Below are positions 9,456 to 18,216 of a DNA stretch of 56,419 bases, piece by piece. This DNA comes from DASTSN01 sp035760665 (GTDB lineage: Bacteria > Bacteroidota > Bacteroidia > Chitinophagales > Chitinophagaceae): positions 1 to 56,419 of the forward strand of contig DASTSN010000103.1 of assembly GCA_035760665.1 (NCBI GenBank), read 5' to 3'. Under the pieces are notes generated by a model. That model was not told the origin of the DNA and did no database searches. It saw only the letters and a program-made list of their open reading frames with translations. The position numbers and the translations under genes were made by a program. The stretch's first letter is position 1. Each line of letters starts with the position of its first letter.

Positions 9456-10922
9456 TTATTTCTCCAGCATTTCGAACATTTCCTTCACTACTTCTTTATC
9501 GTCAAAATGATTTTTAACACCTTTAATTTCCTGGTATTTCTCATGTCCTTTCCCCGCAATCAGCACGATATCATCCTGCTTTGCCAGGCTGATTGCCGCC
9601 TTAATGGCCTCTCTTCTTTCAACAATTGAGATATATTTTCTTTTTGCTGCCGTACCCAGCCCGGCTTCCATATCTTTTATAATTTCTGCCGGGTCCTCAC
9701 TGCGCGGATTATCACTGGTAAAAATGGCTTTATCGCTATGTTCACAGGCTACCTCAGCCATCAGCGGTCGTTTTGTTTTGTCCCTGTCGCCGCCACAACC
9801 CACAACCGTTATAATCTGCTCATGTCCTTTCCGGAGTTTCCTGATCGTAGCCAGCACATTCAGTAAAGCGTCTGGCGTATGTGCGTAATCTACAATGGCT
9901 ATCACTTTTTGCTCCGGCGATACGATAAAGTCAAATCTTCCTTCGGCTCCGGTTAACACACTCAGGCAACGAAGCACCTCGAGTTTATCTTCGCCCAGGC
10001 AAATAGCAGCGCCATACACAGCCAGCAGGTTATAGGCATTGAATTCACCGATCAGCCGGAAATGCACTTCCTGGTCATTCACCGCCATCACTAAACCCGT
10101 CAGGCTGTTTTCAAGTATTTTTCCCTTGAATTCTGCCATGGTTCGCAGACTGTAGAAATACTTCCTGGCATTTGTATTTTGCAACATCACCAGTCCTCTT
10201 TTGTCGTCTGCATTACTGATCGCAAAGGCATCAGATGACAACCCATCAAAAAAGGATTTCTTTACCCGGATGTACTCATCAAATGTTTTGTGATAATCCA
10301 GGTGATCGTGGGTGATGTTACTAAATAACCCGCCGGCAAAACGCAGGCCTGCAATACGGTGCTGGTGAATAGCATGTGAACTAACTTCCATAAAAACATG
10401 CGTACATCCAGCCGCAACCATTTCTGCCAGCAGTGCATTCAACCTTACAGGGTCGGGCGTTGTATGCGTAGCCGGAAGCACCTTGTCACCCACATGATTT
10501 TGCACTGTGCTGATTAAACCACTTTTATATCCCAATGCTGCAAAGAGCTTATATAATAAAGTCGCAATCGTTGTTTTTCCATTCGTACCGGTAACCCCCA
10601 CCAGTTTTAATTTTTCAGAAGGCTGCCCGAAGAAGTTATGTGCCATATAACCGGCTGCAGCCGCACTGTCTTCCACCTCTACATACGATACTTGTTGCTG
10701 CAGTGTTGCCGGCAATTTTTCACACACGATAGCTACAGCACCGGACTGAATTGCCTTTTCAATGAACTGGTGGCCGTCAGTCGCCACACCTTTTACTGCC
10801 ACAAACACACTCCCTTTCGTTACGCTTCTTGAATCTGTCTGCAAATCCTTTATGTCCAGTTGTGTACTACCCACTACGGACCGGATTGGCACTTTGTATA
10901 ATATGTCCTGAAACGTAGCCAC
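9456..10922 (-). CDS. murE: UDP-MurNAc-L-Ala-D-Glu--2,6-diaminopimelate ligase
   Basis: Cytoplasmic Mur ligase adding the third residue of the stem peptide. 488 residues from a GTG at 10922, two bases after the ftsI stop; no in-frame ATG offers a better start. P-loop GVTGTNGKTTIATLL near 107-121, and the substrate-selecting motif DNPR in TSDNPRSEDPAEII near 405-415. DNPR is the signature of meso-diaminopimelate-specific MurE, so the cell wall probably contains meso-DAP. Located between ftsI and mraY. Confidence 0.97.
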   Translation of the reverse strand: MATFQDILYKVPIRSVVGSTQLDIKDLQTDSRSVTKGSVFVAVKGVATDGHQFIEKAIQSGAVAIVCEKLPATLQQQVSYVEVEDSAAAAGYMAHNFFGQPSEKLKLVGVTGTNGKTTIATLLYKLFAALGYKSGLISTVQNHVGDKVLPATHTTPDPVRLNALLAEMVAAGCTHVFMEVSSHAIHQHRIAGLRFAGGLFSNITHDHLDYHKTFDEYIRVKKSFFDGLSSDAFAISNADDKRGLVMLQNTNARKYFYSLRTMAEFKGKILENSLTGLVMAVNDQEVHFRLIGEFNAYNLLAVYGAAICLGEDKLEVLRCLSVLTGAEGRFDFIVSPEQKVIAIVDYAHTPDALLNVLATIRKLRKGHEQIITVVGCGGDRDKTKRPLMAEVACEHSDKAIFTSDNPRSEDPAEIIKDMEAGLGTAAKRKYISIVERREAIKAAISLAKQDDIVLIAGKGHEKYQEIKGVKNHFDDKEVVKEMFEMLEK

Positions 10923-10924
10923 TT

Positions 10925-13045
10925 TTAAAATGCCTCGCCGGCAAGCTGTAGTTTTACTTCGGTATCTTTCCCCAAAGCAGATCCCGGTGCCAGCGATTGG
11001 TTAACAATTTTTCCTTTGCCCTCCACCTCTACTTTAATACCCCTGTTTTCCAGTATATATAAAGCATCTTTCAAACCCATTCCCCGCACATCGGGCATAC
11101 CTTTCTGCGTTATATTATCCGGCCTTATCACCGGCTGAAAACTGGCAGGGTATACATTTGCCCACTTCGCACCAGATACAGAATCCCGGTATTTTACCTG
11201 TAAATCATTCAGCACTTTCCGGATATCGTTGCTGTTGCCAGCATAGAAATACGCTGAGCTGTCCGGCACCAGGGCATACGATGAAATCTTTTTCTTATCA
11301 ACGTACATGGCATACAGCTGTGTAGCGATTTCCCTAAAAACAGGTGCTGCTACGGAACCGCCAAAGTGAATCAAAGCATGCGGTTTTGTACGAATCACAA
11401 CTATGCACGTATACTGAGGCTGTTCTGCTGGAAAATATCCTACAAACGAAGCCTGGTAAACTCCATCGGTATATTTAATGTTACCATCAGCCACATGCGC
11501 AGTACCGGTTTTACCTGCCACGGCAAAGGGTATATCTTTAAACGCCAGCCTGGCCGTTCCCTCTTTGACCACATCTTCCATGCACTCACGGGCGACCTGC
11601 ACAATTTCCGGTTTCACAACCTGCTCGATCAGCGTCACCGGCTTAAATTCTTTTTCTACAATACCATTTTGCTGAATACTGCTCACGAGGTAGGGTTTCA
11701 CCATTTTCCCTCCGTTGGCTATTGCATTGTACAGCGTCAGCGTTTGCAGCGGGCTTACTTCCAGGGCATAGCCAAAGCTCATGGTCACCATAGCATGCAG
11801 CCCTTCATTATTTCTTTTTATACGTGGTATCCGGGGCCTGTCTTCACCTACCAGGTCTATGCCGGTTACAGTATCCAGCCTGAACTTGTGGAGGTATTCG
11901 AGGAACTTATCCGGATTAGCAGAAAACGTTTTGAACGCAATTTTACTCATCCCCACATTGGAGCTATGTGCAAAACATTCTTTCACCGTCAGCACCGGCC
12001 TTGGGGCCCTTTCTGCGTCATTTACCATACGTACACCGACATATGCTTTTCCCTCGCTGCCTACTTCCACCAGGTCGTTTGCTGTTGTTTTACCCTCGCT
12101 CAGCACGCTTAGCAACGTTGCCAGCTTAATGGTGGAACCCGGCTCTGTTGTTAGCATAGCATAATTGTAATCCTCGTCATAACTTCCGTCGGGCCGCCTG
12201 CCCAGGTTGGCAATGGCTCTAATTTTTCCCGTTTGTGTTTCCATAACAACGCAGGTACCATACTGTGCTTCACTTTGTTCCATCATCCGCATCAGTGCAG
12301 TTTCAGTTATATCCTGAATGTTTACGTCCATTGTGGTAACGATATCTTTCCCGTTTTCCGGATCGATATCGTATCCTTCAACCGGAACCGGTACACCCCC
12401 GGTAATAAAGCGCACTAGCCGTTTCCCTGTTTTACCTTTCAATACTGAATCGTATGTTCTTTCAAGACCAATCATCTGGGCATTCTCCCGGTACAGGCCG
12501 ATTGTCCGCCTGGCCATCATCACGTAAGGATTTTTCCTGATGGTATTGACTTCCGCAATTACACCACTTTTATTTCTGCCAAGGCGCACCAGAGGAAACT
12601 GGCGAAATACCTTGTACTGCTCAAAACTTAATTTCTTTTTCAAAAGATGGTACCGCTCTTTGTTTTTAAAAGCAAGCTGGCACTCACGTTTATAATCAGC
12701 CGCTTTTTTATCTCCAAAATAGCTGGCCATAGCGTAGCAAAACGAGTCAATATTTTCACTGAAGACTTTACCATTTTTTGCCCGCAGTCCGTCGGCCATA
12801 AAATCCATATAAATATTAAACTGCGGCAGGGATGTACTGAGCATTTGCCCATCTTCACTGTAAATGGTTCCGCGTTCTGCATCAAGCCGCACAAATTTCT
12901 GGTGCAGGCTGTCGCTCATGCTACGCCAGTAATTTCCCTGAAAGCGCTGAATATAAACTGCCCTGCCCACGACCAAACAACTCAGCACAACAATGCCAAG
13001 AAAACTGAGGTAGACTCTCCACAATATGTCGCGTTTGATTTCCAA
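10925..13045 (-). CDS. ftsI: FtsI/PBP3-like septal transpeptidase with PASTA domain
   Basis: Class B penicillin-binding protein that cross-links septal peptidoglycan with FtsW. 706 residues. N-terminal membrane anchor at about 8-30, PBP-dimer domain to about 230, then the transpeptidase domain with all three motifs: SxxK as STIK (in TEPGSTIKLATL), SxN as SSN (in FAHSSNVGM), and KTG in AGKTGTAHV. A single PASTA domain at about 640-706 (MPDVRGMGLKDALYILENRG) ends the protein. The start is a TTG at 13045: the frame closes upstream at 13067-13069 with no ATG, and the N-terminal MEIKRDILWRVYL is what the family shows. It follows ftsL-like in the cluster. Confidence 0.96.
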   Translation of the reverse strand: MEIKRDILWRVYLSFLGIVVLSCLVVGRAVYIQRFQGNYWRSMSDSLHQKFVRLDAERGTIYSEDGQMLSTSLPQFNIYMDFMADGLRAKNGKVFSENIDSFCYAMASYFGDKKAADYKRECQLAFKNKERYHLLKKKLSFEQYKVFRQFPLVRLGRNKSGVIAEVNTIRKNPYVMMARRTIGLYRENAQMIGLERTYDSVLKGKTGKRLVRFITGGVPVPVEGYDIDPENGKDIVTTMDVNIQDITETALMRMMEQSEAQYGTCVVMETQTGKIRAIANLGRRPDGSYDEDYNYAMLTTEPGSTIKLATLLSVLSEGKTTANDLVEVGSEGKAYVGVRMVNDAERAPRPVLTVKECFAHSSNVGMSKIAFKTFSANPDKFLEYLHKFRLDTVTGIDLVGEDRPRIPRIKRNNEGLHAMVTMSFGYALEVSPLQTLTLYNAIANGGKMVKPYLVSSIQQNGIVEKEFKPVTLIEQVVKPEIVQVARECMEDVVKEGTARLAFKDIPFAVAGKTGTAHVADGNIKYTDGVYQASFVGYFPAEQPQYTCIVVIRTKPHALIHFGGSVAAPVFREIATQLYAMYVDKKKISSYALVPDSSAYFYAGNSNDIRKVLNDLQVKYRDSVSGAKWANVYPASFQPVIRPDNITQKGMPDVRGMGLKDALYILENRGIKVEVEGKGKIVNQSLAPGSALGKDTEVKLQLAGEAF

Positions 13046-13103
13046 TGTCCGGGCCGTCGTTTTATATTAATGAGTCAATGCCGCTTATTCTGCCAGGTTC
13101 TGC

Positions 13104-13442
13104 TTACTCGTTTCCTTCATTATCCTGCAACACGACCGGTGATTCCGTCATTGGTTTCAATCCCAATGGTTCCACCGCTTTTGCCAGTTGACTTTGCTGG
13201 CTGCGGAACATCACCTCGCTTTTGACCGTTTTATATTCGTATTGTAGTTCCTTCACCTCTTTTGACGTTTTGCTGATATCACGAATTATGTTATCAGCAT
13301 AATGACCATTATAGATATACACTACTGCTAAAGCCGACAGGAAAAGGAAAAAAGGAATTTGCCTTACGACTGACTGGTAATTGAGCACCCGCTTCCAGTT
13401 AAGCCGCATTTCTTTACCCTGATTGATTTCCCGCTCTGCCAT
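13104..13442 (-). CDS. FtsL-like small divisome protein
   Basis: Probable bitopic division protein in the FtsL position of the dcw cluster. 112 residues from an ATG: a basic cytoplasmic N-terminus (about 1-28), one membrane segment (IPFFLFLSALAVVYIYNG, about 29-46), then a predicted coiled coil (DISKTSKEVKELQYEYKTVK) reaching to about residue 90. This layout (short cytoplasmic part, one membrane helix, leucine-zipper-like coiled coil) is that of FtsL/FtsB proteins. Sequence identity to E. coli FtsL is not evident; the call rests on architecture and on its place between rsmH and ftsI. Confidence 0.82.
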   Translation of the reverse strand: MAEREINQGKEMRLNWKRVLNYQSVVRQIPFFLFLSALAVVYIYNGHYADNIIRDISKTSKEVKELQYEYKTVKSEVMFRSQQSQLAKAVEPLGLKPMTESPVVLQDNEGNE

Positions 13443-13625
13443 TTAAATTTTGTTTATCTGCTTTTTTACAACTACCCGGCCTGAGTGCCACGGCCCGTTT
13501 CCTTACGGACAGACCGGAGCACACAACAGCCGGGTCGTTTCAAGGGATATAGATTTTCCGATTTGATATTGATATATTCTGCTTAAAAGAACTCGCTTAT
13601 TCTCCAGATTTACTCCGGGGCATAT

Positions 13626-14600
13626 TTATACAATCATTACTTTTTCAGCTATTCGAAGTTTTGCACTGGCAGACCGGGGATTTGCCCTTACCTCCTCTGG
13701 AGATGGCGTAACTGGTTTTTTATTCACCAGCTTCAGTTCATTTACCGGCTCCGTATTGATAAACGGATTTTGACCGGGCTCATCAAATGAGCCTCGACGG
13801 AAAAAATTCTTTACCAGTCTGTCCTCCAGGGAATGAAATGTAATGATAGCCACCCGTCCACCAGGTTTCAGCAGACCAGGCACCTGCTGCAGCATATCTT
13901 TCAGCGCTCCAAACTCATCGTTCACTTCAATACGCAAGGCCTGGAAAACCTGGGCAAAGTACTTTTTAGGGTTTCCTTTTACAATTTCACGCAAAGCATT
14001 TTTAAAAGCATCAATGGTCTGCAAGGATGTGGTAGCCCGAGCCTGCACAATAGTTCTGGCCAGGGTTTTCGCATTTGTCACTTCTCCATACTGCTCAAAA
14101 ATCTTGTGCAGTTGCTGCTCACTATATGTACTCACCACATCAAAGGCTGTCAGTGACTGGCGCTGATCCATCCGCATATCCAGCAAGGCATTAAAGCGGG
14201 TAGAAAATCCACGTTCCGGCTCATCAAACTGGTGACTGCTCACACCCAGGTCCGCCATGATACCATCAACCGATGACACGGCATGCAAACGAAGAAAGCG
14301 CTGCAGGTGACGAAAATTATGCGGCACAAAAACCAGCCGGCTGTCATCGGGCAGGTTTCGCTTTGCATCCTCATCCTGGTCAAATGCAAAAAGCTTACCT
14401 GCTTGACCAAGCTTCTCCAAAATGCCTCTTGAATGACCACCGCCACCAAACGTGCAATCCACATAAATGCCCGCCGGTTTTATCTGCAGTCCTTCAATGG
14501 TTTCCTGCAGCAGAACAGGTACATGATAACCAGCAGCAGGCAACTGATCCCGTTGATTTGTTACCAAACGTCCAGGAGCTATTTTTTTTCGCTTACCCAT
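13626..14600 (-). CDS. rsmH: 16S rRNA (cytosine1402-N4)-methyltransferase
   Basis: SAM-dependent methyltransferase (MraW) that modifies C1402 in the decoding centre of 16S rRNA. 324 residues from the ATG at 14600; a TTG at 14612 would add four residues and overlap mraZ. Characteristic N-terminus YHVPVLLQETIEGL, SAM loop VDCTFGGGGHSRGIL (about 48-62) and C-terminal ITFHSLEDRLVKNFFR (about 250-265). It follows mraZ by eight bases, the conserved mraZ-rsmH pair at the head of the dcw cluster. A gap of 183 bases with no recognised element separates it from the ftsL-like gene. Confidence 0.96.
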   Translation of the reverse strand: MGKRKKIAPGRLVTNQRDQLPAAGYHVPVLLQETIEGLQIKPAGIYVDCTFGGGGHSRGILEKLGQAGKLFAFDQDEDAKRNLPDDSRLVFVPHNFRHLQRFLRLHAVSSVDGIMADLGVSSHQFDEPERGFSTRFNALLDMRMDQRQSLTAFDVVSTYSEQQLHKIFEQYGEVTNAKTLARTIVQARATTSLQTIDAFKNALREIVKGNPKKYFAQVFQALRIEVNDEFGALKDMLQQVPGLLKPGGRVAIITFHSLEDRLVKNFFRRGSFDEPGQNPFINTEPVNELKLVNKKPVTPSPEEVRANPRSASAKLRIAEKVMIV

Positions 14601-14608
14601 AACAACGG

Positions 14609-15079
14609 TCAACTTTTCGGTTTATCGCTTGCGCTTGCAACCATTACTTCATTCGCCAGGCTGCTAAATGCTTCCGGTGAAAAAGAATCAAAGAACTGTC
14701 GGTACTTATTACTATCCCAGATTTCGATTTTATTAACGGCCGCCACCAGCACGATATCCTTTTGCAAACCCGCATGCTCTTTCAGGTTTGGCGGCACCAA
14801 CAAGCGACCTGCACTATCCGGCTCCACGAACGTGGCGCCATTCAAAAAATAGCGCCTGAATTCCCTGACTTTCGGATCAAAATCATTCAGCTTGCTGATA
14901 TCTGCAAAGAGCGGCTCCCAACTTTTTAGTGGGTACAGTGCCAGGCACTTTTCAAATCCCCTGTTGATGACAAACCGATTCCCATCCTCTTCAGCCAGCT
15001 GTTTTTTAAAACCAGCCGGTAGAAGAAATCGCCCCTTGGCGTCTAAAGTAGCCTCGAACTCTCCGAGAAATCCTGTCAT
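14609..15079 (-). CDS. mraZ: MraZ, transcriptional regulator of the dcw cluster
   Basis: DNA-binding protein with two AbrB-like swapped-hairpin repeats that represses or modulates its own dcw operon in E. coli and other bacteria. 156 residues from an ATG. Both repeat signatures are visible: LDAKGRFLLPAGFK (about 13-26) and DSAGRLLVPPNLKEHAGL (about 90-107), each with the DxxGRxxxP core. It is the first gene of the cluster, and three GTG-centred repeats with 10-base period lie just upstream (see 15112-15136), which suggests autoregulation. Confidence 0.95.
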   Translation of the reverse strand: MTGFLGEFEATLDAKGRFLLPAGFKKQLAEEDGNRFVINRGFEKCLALYPLKSWEPLFADISKLNDFDPKVREFRRYFLNGATFVEPDSAGRLLVPPNLKEHAGLQKDIVLVAAVNKIEIWDSNKYRQFFDSFSPEAFSSLANEVMVASASDKPKS

Positions 15080-15104
15080 TATCAGGGTTTTGCATCAATT
15101 CTTT

Positions 15105-15112
15105 CTAAATTA
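15105..15112 (-). promoter_or_regulatory. Probable -7 element of the mraZ/dcw promoter
   Basis: TAATTTAG on the minus strand fits the Bacteroidota -7 consensus TAnnTTTG with one mismatch. It lies 25 bases upstream of the mraZ ATG. No TTTG is seen at the -33 distance; that position is taken by the GTG repeats. The assignment depends on analogy with better promoters in this window. Confidence 0.4.
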
Positions 15113-15136
15113 ACACAAAATAACACTTTTTCCCAC
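15112..15136 (-). promoter_or_regulatory. Candidate MraZ-binding repeats (three direct repeats, 10-base period)
   Basis: Read on the minus strand, GTGGG, GTGTT and GTGTT occur with a strict 10-base period (plus-strand CAC at 15134, 15124 and 15114). E. coli MraZ binds three TGGGN direct repeats separated by 5-base spacers, also a 10-base period, upstream of mraZ. Here the repeats begin at the -7 element and cover the spacer and -33 region, where a repressor would block the polymerase. The repeat units are less G-rich than in E. coli, so the match is in spacing and position more than in exact sequence. Confidence 0.5.
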
Positions 15137-15416
15137 TTTATAAACAAATTTTTCATTTTTTATTTTATCCACAGGATTTATTAAAATAAAACCCTTTACT
15201 GTAAAGACTTTCAGAGTATTTTATCCATGGGAATCAAAAGAAACGGTGCAAAACCTGTGAATTGCCGTGCACAGCATGTGGAAAAGCAAAAAAAATCAAA
15301 GAATTACCTTCTTATTTTCTTAGTCTTTAATCGAAAATTTAGCTGCCCTTGTTCCCAACTTTTATCTGGATATTTGCAGTCATTTATTTATGTAATACAA
15401 CAGTTCGTTGTGTTTT

Positions 15417-16649
15417 ATGAAAGATCCAAGAAAACTTCAAATACAGGATTTTACCTACGCATTGCCTGAGGAGCGAATTGCTAAATATCCACTGGCGGAA
15501 CGGGATGCTTCACAGCTGCTGATTTTTAAAGAGGGCAACATCAAAGATGATGTATATAAAAACCTTGCAGACTACCTGCCACCCGCATCCTTGTTGATTT
15601 TTAACAATACCAAAGTGGTAGAAGCCCGCCTGTTATTTCAAAAGCCAACCGGCGGCATCATTGAACTATTTTGCCTGGAGCCGCATGAGCTTTACAGTGA
15701 TATCACAACAGCCATGCTGCAACAGGGAACAGTCCAGTGGCAATGCCTGGTGGGTGGGGCTTCTAAATGGAAAGCGGGCCAGGTACTGGTAAAGCAATTT
15801 ACTTTTGACGGCAAGGCCTGCACGCTATACGGTAAATACATTGAGAAACAGGCAGATTGTTTTGTCATCGAATTTTCCTGGGAACCACGGGACTTTAGTT
15901 TTGCAGAAATTCTGCACTATGCCGGCGTGATTCCGTTACCTCCTTATCTGAAGCGGGCCGCAGAATCACCTGATGCCGAACGCTACCAAACCATTTATGC
16001 CCGTAACAATGGCTCCGTGGCGGCGCCAACGGCCGGTCTTCATTTCACCGACAGGATATTTCAGCGATTGAAAGCAAAGCAAATTCAAACAGGATTTGTA
16101 ACACTTCACGTAGGGGCCGGCACGTTCAAACCGGTAAAAACCGCTACCGTTGGAGAGCATGAAATGCATACCGAATGGATTGATGTTTCAAAACAAACTC
16201 TTCAATTATTACTCCAAAACCTTGACCAGCCTGTTGTAGCAGTAGGCACCACTTCTTTACGCACTATCGAAAGTTTATACTGGATGGGTGTAAAAGTTTT
16301 GCAGCAGCCAGCAGTAACTGACCTTCATGTTCAGCAATGGGAACCTTACGAAACGGCTACAAACAATATTACCACGGAAGCATCACTCAGGGCTTTGCTG
16401 GCATATATGGATAAGCAAAAAACCGACCAGTTGATTACCAAAACCGGGATCATCATTGCTCCGGGTTATTTGCCCCGAGTCGCAAAAGCACTGATCACAA
16501 ACTTTCATCAGCCGCAATCCACTTTATTATTGCTAATTGCAGCTTTGGTTGGTGATGACTGGAAAATCATTTATGAACACGCCTTACAAAACGGTTACCG
16601 TTTTCTGAGTTATGGAGATGGCAGTTTGCTATGGGTAAAAAACAGCTAA
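15417..16649 (+). CDS. queA: S-adenosylmethionine:tRNA ribosyltransferase-isomerase
   Basis: Transfers and isomerises the ribosyl part of SAM onto preQ1 in tRNA, making epoxyqueuosine. 410 residues from the ATG at 15417; a TTG nine bases upstream is in frame but less likely, since the family begins near MxxxxLQIQDFxYxLPEERIA. The N-terminal LPEERIAKYPLAERDASQLL, the internal SVAAPTAGLHFTDRIF (about 199-214) and LHVGAGTFKPVK (about 230-241) are QueA signatures. It is transcribed away from the dcw cluster and its stop codon overlaps that of the convergent histidine kinase gene. Confidence 0.96.
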   Translation: MKDPRKLQIQDFTYALPEERIAKYPLAERDASQLLIFKEGNIKDDVYKNLADYLPPASLLIFNNTKVVEARLLFQKPTGGIIELFCLEPHELYSDITTAMLQQGTVQWQCLVGGASKWKAGQVLVKQFTFDGKACTLYGKYIEKQADCFVIEFSWEPRDFSFAEILHYAGVIPLPPYLKRAAESPDAERYQTIYARNNGSVAAPTAGLHFTDRIFQRLKAKQIQTGFVTLHVGAGTFKPVKTATVGEHEMHTEWIDVSKQTLQLLLQNLDQPVVAVGTTSLRTIESLYWMGVKVLQQPAVTDLHVQQWEPYETATNNITTEASLRALLAYMDKQKTDQLITKTGIIIAPGYLPRVAKALITNFHQPQSTLLLLIAALVGDDWKIIYEHALQNGYRFLSYGDGSLLWVKNS

Positions 16650-17992
16650 TCTCGCCTGAGCGGGAGTATAATGGTAAAATTACTGCCTTTGCCCAGCGTG
16701 CTGTCTACCTTAATTTCTCCGCCATGGGCTTCTACCATTGTTTTCACGTAGCTAAGACCAAGACCAAAGCCCTTCACGTTATGGATATTGCCGGTATGCG
16801 CCCGGTAGAATTTTTCAAATATCCGTTTGATTGTCTCACGGCTCATGCCAATGCCGTTATCTTCCAGGCGAATGACGAGGCTTTTCGCATCTGATGTGGT
16901 CGTGATCCTGATTGCCGGGGCAACATTATCTTTGGCATACTTAATGGAGTTATCCACCAGGTTATTAATGAGGTTGGAGAAATGCACTTCATCAGCGTCA
17001 ACAACATCGTTATCCGCATTCAGTTGTAATTCAGCATTACCGTGTTTTTCTTCTAATTGCAAAGCAAAATTATCCACCACTTCCCTGATCACCTCGTGGG
17101 CATGAATGGGCTTCAGCATCAGTTGTACTTCCTGTTTATCCATCAGCGCTGCTTTCAGGATTGTTTCAACCTGCCTGTTCATGCGCTGGTTTTCTTCTTT
17201 AATAATAGTGCTGAAATAATTCATTTTTTGTGCATCGGCCCGCACCCGTTCATTCTTCAACGCATCCACCGCCAGTGAAATGGTTGCGAGCGGTGTTTTA
17301 AACTCATGCGTCATATTATTTATGAAGTCATTTTTAATTTCACTCAGCTTTTTCTGCCGCAGCATTGTTCTGACGGTGAGATAGAACGCAGCGATAATAA
17401 TTAAAGTAAAAATAACGGATGTAGCTATGCGCCACCCCAGTGATTGCAGCACTATATGTTTGATATCGGGCACCACAACAATCAGTATCTCATCAGGCGA
17501 GAGATTTTCGCCCGGCGACCCACTGGGCGAAATCAGCGGTGCGATATAGGCAAAATTGTGAACGCTGTCTTCGTAATTCGTCACAAAATTTCTGGTTTGC
17601 CGTTCCATGTAGCTGGTTAATCCCCTTTTATCAAGAGTTGCCAGGCCAAATTCAAATTTTACATCTTTGAGGTTATTCGCAAACAGTGCGTGCTGAATTT
17701 TTTTATAGATCTCCTCTGTGGTAAAACGCTGGCCGACGGTAACGGGTTTTAAAAGCTCTACAGAAAAATCGTCCGGCTGCAGGTTAGGAAATAATTTACC
17801 TTTATTAAATGCGTAATTGCCTTTGTGCTGCGCCAGTTCTTCAGCCACATCCTTGGAAGCGTCTTCTACGCTGTGTTTCACCTGTTCTGCCCTCAGCAGC
17901 ACCATATTATTCAGCCAGGAAAGCTGGATAATGATGATGCCCAGTAAGGACAGCCCAATTAACACAATTATGACTGGGAATATCTTTTTCAC
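16646..17992 (-). CDS. Two-component sensor histidine kinase (no adjacent regulator)
   Basis: Membrane sensor kinase. 448 residues from a GTG at 17992; an in-frame stop lies four codons upstream. Two membrane segments (about 5-25 and 188-206) bracket an extracytoplasmic sensor domain of about 160 residues with no recognised family. There is no obvious HAMP domain; the DHp helix follows the second segment directly, with phospho-acceptor H229 in NNMTHEFKTPLA. The ATPase domain has the N box (NLINNLVDNSIKYA), G1 (EDNGIGMS) and G2 (GFGLGLSYV). No response regulator gene is next to it. The stop codon overlaps that of queA (4 bases, tail to tail). Confidence 0.93.
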   Translation of the reverse strand: MKKIFPVIIVLIGLSLLGIIIIQLSWLNNMVLLRAEQVKHSVEDASKDVAEELAQHKGNYAFNKGKLFPNLQPDDFSVELLKPVTVGQRFTTEEIYKKIQHALFANNLKDVKFEFGLATLDKRGLTSYMERQTRNFVTNYEDSVHNFAYIAPLISPSGSPGENLSPDEILIVVVPDIKHIVLQSLGWRIATSVIFTLIIIAAFYLTVRTMLRQKKLSEIKNDFINNMTHEFKTPLATISLAVDALKNERVRADAQKMNYFSTIIKEENQRMNRQVETILKAALMDKQEVQLMLKPIHAHEVIREVVDNFALQLEEKHGNAELQLNADNDVVDADEVHFSNLINNLVDNSIKYAKDNVAPAIRITTTSDAKSLVIRLEDNGIGMSRETIKRIFEKFYRAHTGNIHNVKGFGLGLSYVKTMVEAHGGEIKVDSTLGKGSNFTIILPLRRD

Positions 17993-18216
17993 TGCCAGTT
18001 TTTATCGCCGGAAAGATAAACGTTTTATTCTTTCGCGGATCGGGTTGCAAATTTAATCGCTCTCTTGCTGTTGCCAGTAACAAAGTCCAGGGCGGGAGCC
18101 CAATTTAACAGAGGTTTACAAAACAGGATTCTGATTTTTGCACAACATGCGCAAGTGCTGCACAGAAAGATTACACATTTGTTGGGTTCAATTAATTTTC
18201 CCAGTAAATTGTATAT

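Larger units (their letters stand above)
15080..15416. other. Intergenic region between mraZ and queA (337 bases, divergent)
   Basis: AT-rich divergent spacer. The left part carries the mraZ -7 element and MraZ-like repeats. In the part towards queA I see no clear TTTG/TAnnTTTG pair and no gene; a reading frame from 15227 overlaps queA out of frame and shows no family features. Confidence 0.6.

Noticed and set aside
11366..12112. 248-codon open frame on the plus strand, antisense to ftsI
   Set aside because: It lies wholly inside ftsI, shows no domain or signal features, and has the composition expected of a shadow frame.
13472..13535. Distant inverted pair ACCCGGC ... GCCGGGT between the ftsL-like gene and rsmH
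   Set aside because: Seven-base arms separated by about 50 bases, no other signal; probably chance.
15227..15469. 80-codon frame between mraZ and queA
   Set aside because: It overlaps the queA start in another frame, is rich in Lys/Phe/Cys without structure, and queA is certain.
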